Origin: Actinomycetota bacterium
Lineage (GTDB): Bacteria; Actinomycetota; UBA4738; HRBIN12
DNA length: 7,342 nt
Assembly: GCA_004366195.1 (NCBI GenBank)
Contig: SIRV01000212.1
Location: 1 to 7,342 of the forward strand
Reading direction: 5' to 3'
The notes below the pieces were generated by a model, which saw nothing but the letters and a program-made list of their open reading frames with translations, did no database searches and was not told where the DNA came from. Numbering within the stretch: the first letter of the stretch is position 1; each line of letters starts with the position of its first letter. Both the position numbers and the translations under genes were made by a program. Of the stretch, positions 1 through 4,713 are shown one piece after another.

Positions 1-609
1 GACATCAAGGGCCGCATCAACCAGATCCGGGCCGAGATCGAGAAGACCGACTCCGACTACGACCGCGAGAAGCTCCAGGAGCGCCTCGCGCGGCTGGCCG
101 GCGGCGTCGCGGTGATCAAGGTCGGCGCGGCCACCGAGGTCGAGCTGAAGGAGAAGAAGCACCGCATCGAGGACGCCGTCCAGTCCACGAAGGCCGCGGT
201 GGAGGAGGGCGTGGTGCCGGGCGGCGGCGTCGCGCTCCTCGCGGCCCAGGCGGCCCTGGAGAAGCTGGAGGCCGAGCTCGAGGGCGACGAGCTCACCGGC
301 GCCCGGATCGTCCGCAAGGCGCTCGAGGAGCCGCTGAAGCAGATCGCGGAGAACGCCGGCCTGGAGGGCGGCGTCGTGGTCGAGAAGGTCCGCACGCTTG
401 CCCCCGGTTGGGGCCTGAACGCCGCGACCGGCGAGTACGAGGACATGTTCAAGGCGGGCATCATCGACCCGACCAAGGTCACGCGCTCGGCGCTGCAGAA
501 CGCGGCTTCCATCGCGGCGCTGTTCCTCACGACCGAGGCGGTCGTGGCGGAGAAGCCCGAGAAGGAGAAGACGCCCTCGATGCCGGGCGGCGGCGACATG
601 GAGTTCTAG
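1..609 (+). CDS. groL: 60 kDa chaperonin GroEL, C-terminal part (5' end outside window)
   Basis: This is the last 202 residues of the chaperonin that encloses unfolded proteins in the cytoplasm and refolds them with ATP and GroES. The reading frame is open from base 1. Visible family features are the intermediate and equatorial segment with GGVAVIKVGAATEVELKEKK (residues about 34-53), then EDAV, whose Asp58 matches the catalytic Asp398 of E. coli GroEL, then EEGVVPGGGVAL, the nucleotide-pocket glycine run. By comparison with the 548-residue E. coli protein the fragment starts near residue 341, so the apical domain is mostly missing. The tail ends MPGGGDMEF, an acidic tail rather than the GGM repeats of proteobacteria or the His-rich tail of actinobacterial GroEL1; this points to the GroEL2-like housekeeping copy. 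No groES follows it. Identity is very secure; which paralogue it is remains an inference. Confidence 0.97.
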   Translation, partial: DIKGRINQIRAEIEKTDSDYDREKLQERLARLAGGVAVIKVGAATEVELKEKKHRIEDAVQSTKAAVEEGVVPGGGVALLAAQAALEKLEAELEGDELTGARIVRKALEEPLKQIAENAGLEGGVVVEKVRTLAPGWGLNAATGEYEDMFKAGIIDPTKVTRSALQNAASIAALFLTTEAVVAEKPEKEKTPSMPGGGDMEF

Positions 610-623
610 GTCCGACCGGACCT
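608..623. repeat. Short inverted repeat at the groEL stop codon
   Basis: AGGTCCG at 608-614 is followed after two bases by its exact reverse complement CGGACCT at 617-623. It begins inside the TAG stop of groEL. As RNA it could fold into a six-base-pair stem with a GACC tetraloop just before the larger terminator stem. A role as a 3' end stabiliser or part of the terminator is inference; it could also be chance in G+C-rich DNA. Confidence 0.4.
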
Positions 624-635
624 CGGTTCCAAGGG

Positions 636-666
636 CGGAGGGGGCCTCCGACGGGGGCCCCTTCCG
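636..666 (+). terminator. Probable groEL transcription terminator stem-loop
   Basis: The arms at 636-646 (CGGAGGGGGCC) and 656-666 (GGCCCCTTCCG) pair over 11 positions with one G-U pair around a nine-base loop, starting 27 bases after the groEL stop. The following bases (TCGTCTCC) are only weakly T-rich, as is common for terminators in high-G+C actinobacteria. The fold is seen directly; its function is inferred from position. Confidence 0.65.
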
Positions 667-721
667 TCGTCTCCACGGATCCGCAACATCCCGACACGAA
701 CCGTCGCGGGCCGACCGTCGA

Positions 722-747
722 AGGAGGGGTAGAGGAGCCCCCCTCTT
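722..747 (+). terminator. Second, weaker stem-loop downstream of groEL
   Basis: AGGAGGGG at 722-729 can pair with CCCCTCTT at 740-747, giving eight pairs with one G-U, around a ten-base loop. It ends in a short CTCTT stretch. It may be a back-up terminator between groEL and the next promoter. The stem is modest, so this is a low-confidence call. Confidence 0.35.
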
Positions 748-750
748 GCC

Positions 751-790
751 GCGGTGGGGCCCCGAGCGCCAACCCTCGGGGCCCCTCCGC
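751..790. terminator. Long near-perfect stem-loop upstream of the NIL gene
   Basis: Bases 751-766 and 775-790 are reverse complements over 16 positions with a single central T-T mismatch; the inner 11 base pairs (756-766 with 775-785) are perfect. The loop is eight bases. It is the strongest hairpin in the window and lies 45 bases before the GTG of the NIL gene, upstream of that gene's putative -10 box, so it would not be in the NIL transcript if that transcript is leaderless. The simplest reading is a factor-independent barrier insulating the next operon; a protein-binding site is the alternative. Confidence 0.5.
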
Positions 791-822
791 CCCCAGCTCG
801 ACGGTGCCCCGGGCGCCTGTGC

Positions 823-828
823 GACAAT
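823..828 (+). promoter_or_regulatory. Putative -10 box (GACAAT) for the NIL-thioesterase operon, leaderless type
   Basis: GACAAT ends six bases before the GTG start at 835, so transcription initiated at the usual distance from a -10 box would begin at or next to the start codon. TCGACG at 798-803 resembles a -35 element (four of six matches to TTGACA), with a rather long 19-base spacer. There is no convincing Shine-Dalgarno sequence before this GTG, consistent with a leaderless mRNA. Confidence 0.5.
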
Positions 829-834
829 CCCCGC

Positions 835-1062
835 GTGACGAAGGCCCGGTTCCACCTCACCTTCCCCGAGCACCTCATCTCGGAGCCCGTGATCCACCGG
901 GTGGGCAGCGAGTTCGGGCTCGTCACCAACATCCGGCGCGCCAACATCGAGGAGCGCTACGCGTGGGTGATCCTGGAGATGGACGGCCCGGAGGAGGCCA
1001 TCGCGCGGGCCGTGGAGTGGCTCGCCTCCCAGGGCGTGCAGGTGGACCGCATCGAGGGCTGA
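835..1062 (+). CDS. Stand-alone NIL domain protein, 75 aa
   Basis: The whole protein is one NIL domain, the ferredoxin-like fold best known as the regulatory C-terminal domain of methionine ABC transporter ATPases (MetN), where it binds methionine. Visible family features are a first strand FHLTFPE (residues 6-12), EPVIHRVGSEFGLVTNI (17-33), the RRANIEE segment (34-40), a strand YAWVILEMDG (42-51), a helix EEAIARAVEWLASQG (53-67) and the final VQVDRIEG strand. The reading frame stays open upstream to an ATG near 754, but that extension is low-complexity and runs through the hairpin, so the GTG at 835, next to a -10 box, is preferred. The thioesterase gene follows after one base. No ferredoxin or ATPase domain is attached. 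A role as an amino-acid or sulfur-metabolite sensor or carrier is inference from the family. Confidence 0.85.
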   Translation: MTKARFHLTFPEHLISEPVIHRVGSEFGLVTNIRRANIEERYAWVILEMDGPEEAIARAVEWLASQGVQVDRIEG

Positions 1063-1063
1063 G

Positions 1064-1468
1064 GTGGTGCACGAGATCCGGCTCCAGATCCGCTGGCGCG
1101 ACATGGACGCGTACGGCCACGTCAACAACGCCGTGTACCTGAACTACCTGGAGGAGGCGCGGGACGCGTGGGTGCAGCGGGTGCTGGGGCCGGTCTCCGA
1201 GGACACGTGGCACTTCGTGCTGGCCCGGGTCGCGATCGACTTCCGCAGCGAGCTCAAGCAGGATGACCGCGAGATCCTCGTGCGCTGCCGGCTGGACTCG
1301 ATCGGGCGCTCGAGCATCCGAACGCGGGAGGAGATCCGCAAGCTCGACGGGACCCTCTCGGCCGAGGCGGCATCCGTGATCGTGCCTCGGGACCCGGAGA
1401 GCGGCCGCTCGAGACCGCTGACCGAGGCGGAGCGGGCGGCGTTGGAACGGGAGCTGTCGGAGGGCTGA
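1064..1468 (+). CDS. Acyl-CoA thioesterase, hotdog fold (4HBT/YbgC-like), 134 aa
   Basis: This is a single-domain hotdog thioesterase of the 4-hydroxybenzoyl-CoA thioesterase group, cytoplasmic enzymes that hydrolyse the thioester of acyl-CoA substrates. The signature is at the N-terminus: RWRDMDAYGHVNNAVYLNYL (residues 10-29), where Asp15 is the candidate catalytic acid, Gly18-His19 begins the central helix, and EEAR follows. The later strand segments VARVAIDFRSEL and REILVRCRLDSIG also fit, and the length is typical. The substrate cannot be told from sequence. Two adjacent GTG codons (1064 and 1067) are possible starts; GAGGG at 1054-1058 serves as ribosome site for either. It is one base from the NIL gene, so the pair is surely one transcription unit and likely translationally coupled. 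Its TGA lies in a palindrome shared with the convergent downstream gene. Confidence 0.9.
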   Translation: MVHEIRLQIRWRDMDAYGHVNNAVYLNYLEEARDAWVQRVLGPVSEDTWHFVLARVAIDFRSELKQDDREILVRCRLDSIGRSSIRTREEIRKLDGTLSAEAASVIVPRDPESGRSRPLTEAERAALERELSEG

Positions 1469-1478
1469 GGCCTCAGCC
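1463..1478. terminator. Perfect palindrome covering two convergent stop codons
   Basis: GGCTGAGGCCTCAGCC is a perfect 16-base palindrome. It contains the TGA of the thioesterase gene (1466-1468) on the plus strand and the TGA of the NlpC/P60 gene (1473-1475) on the minus strand. As RNA from either strand it could form a six-pair stem with a GGCC loop. Part of the symmetry arises because both genes end in a glycine codon GGC followed by TGA. A bidirectional termination role is inference. Confidence 0.45.
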
Positions 1479-2738
1479 GAGGATCCGGCGGCCCTTGACG
1501 AAGTGGTCCTGGTACCAGTTGCCGGCCACGTAGGTGATGGTCACCCCGGCGTTGCTGCTGCCGGAGTCCACCGCCCACCCGTTCCCGAGGTACGTGTTCA
1601 CGTGGTCCACGGTCCCGTCGCCGTCCCCGTCGTAGAACATCAGGTCGCCGGGGCGGAGCTCGTCCCAGCTGACGCGGCCTCCGACGGAGGCCATGAGGGC
1701 CGAGGTCCGCTGGGGCAGGTCCCAGCCCCGGTAGTCCCGGGGCGGCACGTTGTCCCAGCCGCCGTCCGCCGCCTTCATGACCCACCAAGTCACCCCGGAG
1801 CAGTCGAACCCGCCGATCGGCTGGTACCCGCAGCAGTAGCCGGGCGGGGAGGGCTGGTGCCACTCGCCGCCCCAGACGTAGGGGTAGCCGACGTACCGGA
1901 CGGCGAAGGCGAGGACCCGCCGCATCTTCGGGCCCAGGTTCGGCAGCTCCACGTCCGCGTAGGGGGCGAGCCACGAGCGCATCCAGCTCGGGAGGTTCGT
2001 GGCCCGGTAGAGCGACCAGGCCACCTCCGCGCGCGAGAGCGGGGCGGCAGGCCCGGTCACGTCGAGGGACTCGTCGCCGTGGTTGTAGCGGAGGCCGAGC
2101 TTCATCCCGATCAGCGTCGTCCCGAAGTCCCGGGGGACCGCCACCCTCGTGCCGTCGCGGAGGTGGATCGCCTGCGTGCCCGCCGCGAGGTCCCCATACC
2201 CGGTGGCGAGGACGAGGGCACGGTGGACGTCCCGCATCAGCACCGGCTCCCTGGGGAGGAAGCGGCCGTCGGCGTCGGTGCGCAGCCATCCCTGCGAGAC
2301 GGCGATGTTCGCGTCGCGCCAGGCTCGGCTGCCGGTCTCGAGATCGGGGAAGGCGAGCTCGGGATCGGGCTCGGCCTCCGGTGCGAAGGCTCGCACCATG
2401 GCGCGGGCGAAGAGGCGACGCCGCTCGAGCACGTCGGGCTTGAACGGGTAGGTGCCGTCCTCGGTCTGGCGGTAGTCCCGCATCCAGTCCTGTTCGCCGG
2501 CCACGAAGTCGATCGCCCGACGCGCCCAGTGGCCGGCCGGGACATCCGACCAGCGGATCCCGCTCTCCCGGGCGAGGACCCTCGGCACCGACCAGGTCGG
2601 CGGGCCCGAGCCAGGCTCGCCCTCCGCGGCGAGGTCGCGGCCGGCAGCGGTCACCCCCGCCTGCGGGGCGAGCAGGCCGAGGAGGAGGACGAGCGCGGCG
2701 AGCGCACGCCGCAGGGGCCGCGACGGTTCCATCACCAT
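1473..2738 (-). CDS. Exported SLH-repeat and NlpC/P60 (C40) cysteine peptidase, 421 aa
   Basis: This is a probable secreted cell-wall hydrolase. Residues 1-32 look like a signal peptide: basic start (RPLRR), hydrophobic ALAALVLLLGLLA, then an alanine-rich cleavage zone. Residues about 63-118 (WSDVPAGHWARRAIDFV onward) and 130-181 (FPDLETGSRAWRDANIAV onward) resemble SLH repeats; a third partial one ends LSRAEVAWSLYRATNL (234-249). SLH repeats bind secondary wall polymers. The C-terminal domain (about 270-421) is NlpC/P60: VGYPYVWGGEW, then GGFDCSGV with nucleophile Cys313, LRPGDLMFY, and DHVNTYLGNGW with His379. The third catalytic position falls on Asp391 in WAVDSGSS, where Spr of E. coli has His. 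NlpC/P60 enzymes usually cut the peptidoglycan stem peptide. ATG 2738 is used; GAGGG lies about four bases upstream. ATG 2732, two codons in, has better spacing to it and is an alternative. Confidence 0.9.
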   Translation of the reverse strand: MVMEPSRPLRRALAALVLLLGLLAPQAGVTAAGRDLAAEGEPGSGPPTWSVPRVLARESGIRWSDVPAGHWARRAIDFVAGEQDWMRDYRQTEDGTYPFKPDVLERRRLFARAMVRAFAPEAEPDPELAFPDLETGSRAWRDANIAVSQGWLRTDADGRFLPREPVLMRDVHRALVLATGYGDLAAGTQAIHLRDGTRVAVPRDFGTTLIGMKLGLRYNHGDESLDVTGPAAPLSRAEVAWSLYRATNLPSWMRSWLAPYADVELPNLGPKMRRVLAFAVRYVGYPYVWGGEWHQPSPPGYCCGYQPIGGFDCSGVTWWVMKAADGGWDNVPPRDYRGWDLPQRTSALMASVGGRVSWDELRPGDLMFYDGDGDGTVDHVNTYLGNGWAVDSGSSNAGVTITYVAGNWYQDHFVKGRRILG

Positions 2739-2816
2739 GGTCCCTCGGCCGCCGGCGTCCGATCCTTGAGTCGGGCGTCCGGACGAGCCCTCCGTGGGGG
2801 AGCGCTCGCGCTCTGC

Positions 2817-2822
2817 TACCCT
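2817..2822 (+). promoter_or_regulatory. Putative -10 box (TACCCT) for the small conserved gene
   Basis: TACCCT matches the TANNNT pattern and lies 38 bases before the GTG at 2861, which would give a leader of roughly 30 bases. GAGGGGG at 2844-2850 sits ten bases before the GTG as a ribosome site. No clear -35 element is seen. On the opposite strand AAGGAT (2767 to 2762) is a weak candidate for the divergent NlpC/P60 gene. Confidence 0.4.
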
Positions 2823-2860
2823 ACGCCGCCGAGCGGGATCCGTGAGGGGGTGCGCAGCCG

Positions 2861-3055
2861 GTGTTCGGATGGGCGCTGCTGGACGGCACGGGGCAGGAGC
2901 TCGGTCGCTCGCCCCGGTTCGAGGACGCCGAGGCGGCGGAGGCCTGGATCGGCCTGTCCTGGCCCGACCTCATCGAGCGCGGGGTCGAGGAGGTCGTCCT
3001 CTACGACCACGTGCGGGGCCGGCGCGTCTACCGGATGGGTCTGTCGCCCCTGTAG
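2861..3055 (+). CDS. Small conserved hypothetical protein, 64 aa
   Basis: Function unknown. The protein is acidic and compact: a first strand FGWALLDGTG (residues 2-11), a helix with FEDAEAAEAWIGLSW (21-35), an acidic stretch LIERGVEEVVLYD (38-50), then RGRRVYRMGLSPL at the end. The pattern of an aromatic-rich AEAW helix followed by a VVLYD strand and a terminal YRMGL recalls a family of 60-70 residue proteins common in actinobacterial genomes, recognised from memory rather than a search. No signal peptide, membrane segment or metal motif is visible. The GTG start at 2861 has a purine-rich ribosome site ten bases upstream and a plausible -10 box. Codon use (G or C at third positions) matches the neighbours, which supports a real gene. 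It runs divergently from the NlpC/P60 gene and convergently to the YHS gene, 27 bases away. Confidence 0.75.
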   Translation: MFGWALLDGTGQELGRSPRFEDAEAAEAWIGLSWPDLIERGVEEVVLYDHVRGRRVYRMGLSPL

Positions 3056-3082
3056 GCGCTGCGGGCGAGGGCGGGGACGCGA

Positions 3083-3226
3083 TCAGTCGAGGTACGACGC
3101 GGGGTCCTCGATGAAGTCCCGCATGCACCCCTCGGCGCAGAAGTAGTAGGTGGTCCCCTCGTACTCGTAGGACCACTCGGCGGTGGCCGGGTCCACCTCC
3201 ATCCCGCAGACCGGGTCGATCTCCAT
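3083..3226 (-). CDS. Single YHS domain protein, 47 aa
   Basis: The whole protein is one YHS domain, a small metal-binding fold found alone or attached to heavy-metal ATPases and monooxygenases. The motif is complete: DPVCGMEVD (residues 4-12), YEYEGTTYYFCAEGCMRDF (20-38) and DPASYL (41-46). Cys7, Cys30 and Cys34 form the C-x22-C-x3-C metal-ligand set. It is most likely a cytoplasmic metal sensor, chaperone or scavenger; the metal cannot be told from sequence, and no copper ATPase or regulator is next to it. The ATG at 3226 is fixed by the domain starting at once and by AGGAGG a few bases upstream. The frame continues far upstream but that part is low-complexity shadow of the membrane protein gene. 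Confidence 0.9.
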   Translation of the reverse strand: MEIDPVCGMEVDPATAEWSYEYEGTTYYFCAEGCMRDFIEDPASYLD

Positions 3227-3254
3227 GGTGCCTCCTCGTCGCGCTGACCGGCCC

Positions 3255-3260
3255 AGGATA
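3255..3260 (-). promoter_or_regulatory. Putative -10 box (TATCCT) for the YHS gene
   Basis: Read on the minus strand, TATCCT is a good -10 hexamer 28 bases before the ATG at 3226. Unlike several other genes here, this one would have a leader of about 20 bases carrying a strong ribosome site (GAGGAGG). No clear -35 element was found. Confidence 0.45.
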
Positions 3261-3322
3261 CGTTCGACGAGCGGTCCGCGGGATGGCAGACTCACCCGGT
3301 ACCCGTGCGGAAGGGGGAGGAG

Positions 3323-3859
3323 ATGGGTGGGACGATGGGCCGCCGGGGGCGGCCGCTCGCGGGATCGCTTTCGATCGTGGGTGGGGTCCTGCTCGCCGTC
3401 GGGTCCTTCCTGACGTGGGCCGAGGTGTCCGGTGGCGGAACGAGGGGGTCCGCCACCGGGGTGGACGGCTCCGACGGATGGATCACGCTCGTCGCGGGCG
3501 CGGTGGTCTTCGCCGTCGGCGTGGCGTTCGCGCGCGGACGGGGCCGGCGGGGGCTCGCCACCTTCGCGATCCTCGCCGCCCTCATCGGCGGTGGGCTGGG
3601 GCTCTACGACGCGCTCACCGCCGAGGACCGGGTGCTGGGCGCGGTGGCGGCGAGCCTCGCCGACCGGCTCGACGCCACCGCTGAGGAGGTGCGCGGCATC
3701 CTGGACGAGGCGGTCGCGGCGGGCGAGCTCGGGATCTCGATCGGCCTCGGACTGTTGCTCGTGATCGGCGGGGGAGCGCTCGGCCTGGTCGGTGGCTCCC
3801 TCGGGCTCGCGCGCAGAGCGGTGGCGGCGGACGAGCCGCCAACACCGCCGCTCGGGTAG
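3323..3859 (+). CDS. Four-helix membrane protein of unknown function, 178 aa
   Basis: Four hydrophobic helices are visible (numbering from ATG 3323): about 14-33 (LAGSLSIVGGVLLAVGSFLT), 53-70 (WITLVAGAVVFAVGVAF), 78-96 (LATFAILAALIGGGLGLYD) and 138-161 (ISIGLGLLLVIGGGALGLVG). Basic clusters RRGR near the start, RGRGRR between helices two and three and RR after helix four put both ends inside the cell; the TM1-TM2 loop containing TGVDGSDGW and the loop from 97 to 136, which looks helical and acidic, lie outside. The arrangement FLTWA, loop, DGSDGWI resembles small actinobacterial membrane proteins of unknown role. The start is uncertain: GTG 3305, ATG 3323 and ATG 3335 share the frame, and AGGGGGAGGAG at 3312-3322 is the only ribosome site; it abuts 3323 and is 12 bases from 3335. 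The stop overlaps the next gene's -10 box. Confidence 0.8.
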   Translation: MGGTMGRRGRPLAGSLSIVGGVLLAVGSFLTWAEVSGGGTRGSATGVDGSDGWITLVAGAVVFAVGVAFARGRGRRGLATFAILAALIGGGLGLYDALTAEDRVLGAVAASLADRLDATAEEVRGILDEAVAAGELGISIGLGLLLVIGGGALGLVGGSLGLARRAVAADEPPTPPLG

Positions 3860-3862
3860 CAT
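3857..3862 (+). promoter_or_regulatory. Putative -10 box (TAGCAT) for the YjbQ-family gene, overlapping the previous stop codon
   Basis: TAGCAT begins with the TAG stop of the membrane protein gene. It is 31 bases before the GTG at 3894 and would give a leader of about 25 bases, in which GGGAG at 3882-3886 is a well-placed ribosome site seven bases before the start. The gene may therefore be expressed both by read-through from the membrane protein gene and from its own promoter. Confidence 0.4.
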
Positions 3863-3893
3863 CCGACCCGACCGGATCCGCGGGAGCGGGTGC

Positions 3894-4298
3894 GTGCGGA
3901 GCACGGAGTTCGAGCTCGACACGCGCGGCCGCCGCGTGGTGGACGTCACCGAGCGCGTGCGACGCTTCGCCGCCGAGGCGGGCGGCGACGGGCTCGTGCA
4001 CGTCTTCCTGCCTCACGCCACCGCCGGGCTCGCGCTGATGGAGACCGGCTCGGGGTCCGAGCGCGACCTCGAGGAGCTGCTCGAGCGGATCTTCCCCCGC
4101 GACGACCGGTACGTGCATCGACACGGGTCGCGCGGGCACGGCGGGGACCACCTGCTGCCGGTCTTCGTCTCACCCTCGCTCGTGCTGCCGGTGGAGGGCG
4201 GACGGCTCGTACTCGGCACGTGGCAGTCGGTGGTCGTGGTGGATCCGAACCGAGAGAACGACCGCCGGAGGGTGCGGCTCTCGTTCCTGCCGGGCTGA
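3894..4298 (+). CDS. YjbQ / UPF0047 family protein (secondary thiamine-phosphate synthase family), 134 aa
   Basis: The protein covers a complete YjbQ domain at its usual length. Family segments in order are VHVFLPHATAGLALMET (residues 35-51, with His41 and Glu50), DLEELLERIFPRDDRYVHRH (58-77), GGDHL (83-87, with His86), SPSLVLPVEGGRLVLGTWQSVVVVD (93-117) and RVRLSFLPG at the end. E. coli YjbQ has been reported to have thiamine-phosphate synthase activity able to rescue thiE mutants, which gives the family its database name; the true physiological reaction is unsettled, so a thiamine role here is uncertain. The conserved His residues may bind a metal. GTG 3894 is chosen because the domain begins directly after it and GGGAG lies seven bases upstream; an open extension back to 3792 overlaps the membrane protein gene and has no family features. 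It is convergent with the GroES-like gene, six bases apart. Confidence 0.88.
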   Translation: MRSTEFELDTRGRRVVDVTERVRRFAAEAGGDGLVHVFLPHATAGLALMETGSGSERDLEELLERIFPRDDRYVHRHGSRGHGGDHLLPVFVSPSLVLPVEGGRLVLGTWQSVVVVDPNRENDRRRVRLSFLPG

Positions 4299-4304
4299 TC
4301 GGCG

Positions 4305-4670
4305 CTACAGGTACTGGCCGGGGGCGCGCTCCTGCCCGTCGGTCGAGCTCATGACGGCCTGGACGTCGCGCTCGCGCAGCAGGAGGTACTCCTCGCCGTC
4401 GAGCTCGACCTCCAGCCCCGCCTGGGGCAGGAACAGGATCCGGTCGCCGGCCTTGACGGCCCGGACGTCCGGTCCGACGAGGATGACGGTGCTCCACTGG
4501 CAGCGCCTCGGCGCCGGGGCCGCCGTGGCGGGGATGAGGAGCCCGGCGCGGGACTTGCGCTCTCCCATCTCGGGGTGCTCCACGATGATCCGGTCGCCGG
4601 TGAGGCGGATCTCGTCCTGGAGCTTCTGCTGCCGCCGACGGGCCTTCGCCGCGGCCTGCGTCCTCGCCAT
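4305..4670 (-). CDS. Divergent GroES/Cpn10-fold protein, 121 aa
   Basis: The core from residue 21 aligns along the GroES fold: IRLTGDRIIVE (21-31) matches the start of E. coli GroES, ERKSRAGLLIPATA (37-50) matches the mobile loop, STVILVGPDVRAVKAGDRILF (60-80) matches the VxAVGxG and VGDxVxF strands, and VELDGEEYLLLRERDVQAV (88-106) matches the final strands. Differences are marked: a basic, probably helical extension of about 18 residues (AAAKARRRQQKL), a GroEL-binding tripeptide reading LLI with only one of the two preceding glycines, a shortened roof loop (GPDVRA), and a loose C-terminal tail after 107. It may be a co-chaperonin paralogue or a GroES-fold protein with another partner. ATG 4670 lies seven bases after a TAGAAT box, with no ribosome site needed, so a leaderless message is likely. 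It is divergent from the methyltransferase. Confidence 0.85.
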   Translation of the reverse strand: MARTQAAAKARRRQQKLQDEIRLTGDRIIVEHPEMGERKSRAGLLIPATAAPAPRRCQWSTVILVGPDVRAVKAGDRILFLPQAGLEVELDGEEYLLLRERDVQAVMSSTDGQERAPGQYL

Positions 4671-4677
4671 ACCTGCG

Positions 4678-4683
4678 ATTCTA
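4678..4683 (-). promoter_or_regulatory. Putative -10 box (TAGAAT) for the GroES-like gene, leaderless type
   Basis: On the minus strand TAGAAT, close to the TATAAT consensus, is followed by seven bases (CGCAGGT) and then the ATG at 4670. Transcription would start at or within a base or two of the A of the start codon. No recognisable -35 element is found in the facing region. Confidence 0.6.
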
Positions 4684-4684
4684 C

Positions 4685-4700
4685 GGGTCCCGTCGGACCC
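4685..4700. promoter_or_regulatory. Operator-like inverted repeat between divergent promoters
   Basis: GGGTCC (4685-4690) and GGACCC (4695-4700) are exact inverted repeats separated by CGTC. The site lies between the two -10 boxes of the GroES-like gene (4678-4683) and the methyltransferase gene (4714-4719), covering the spacer of the first promoter and the expected -35 position of the second. A bound dimeric regulator could control both genes. The symmetry is seen; the regulatory role is inference, and six-base arms can arise by chance in DNA this G+C-rich. Confidence 0.35.
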
Positions 4701-4713
4701 CCACCGGCGCGGG

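Noticed and set aside
57..599. Minus-strand frame opposite groEL
   Set aside because: Ser/Ala-rich shadow of a highly conserved chaperonin sequence.
754..834. N-terminal extension of the NIL protein to an ATG at 754
   Set aside because: The added 27 residues are Pro/Arg/Ala-rich and encoded by the hairpin; no ribosome site supports it, while GTG 835 starts at the domain edge.
1609..1629. Short GAC-GGC tandem repeat inside the NlpC/P60 gene
   Set aside because: As DNA it is only three units and is explained by the DGDGDG protein motif, so it is not listed as a separate repeat.
1144..2289. Minus-strand frame of 381 codons overlapping the thioesterase and NlpC/P60 genes
   Set aside because: Arg/Pro-rich out-of-frame translation; both overlapped genes have clear family motifs in other frames.
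1503..3146. Plus-strand open frame of 547 codons opposite the NlpC/P60 gene
   Set aside because: Low-complexity Val/Pro/Gly/Arg-rich translation with no domain, antisense to a gene with a signal peptide and intact Cys/His motifs.
3227..3949. N-terminal extension of the YHS reading frame to 288 codons
   Set aside because: The upstream portion is antisense to the membrane protein gene and low in complexity; the ATG at 3226 has a strong ribosome site and starts exactly at the domain.
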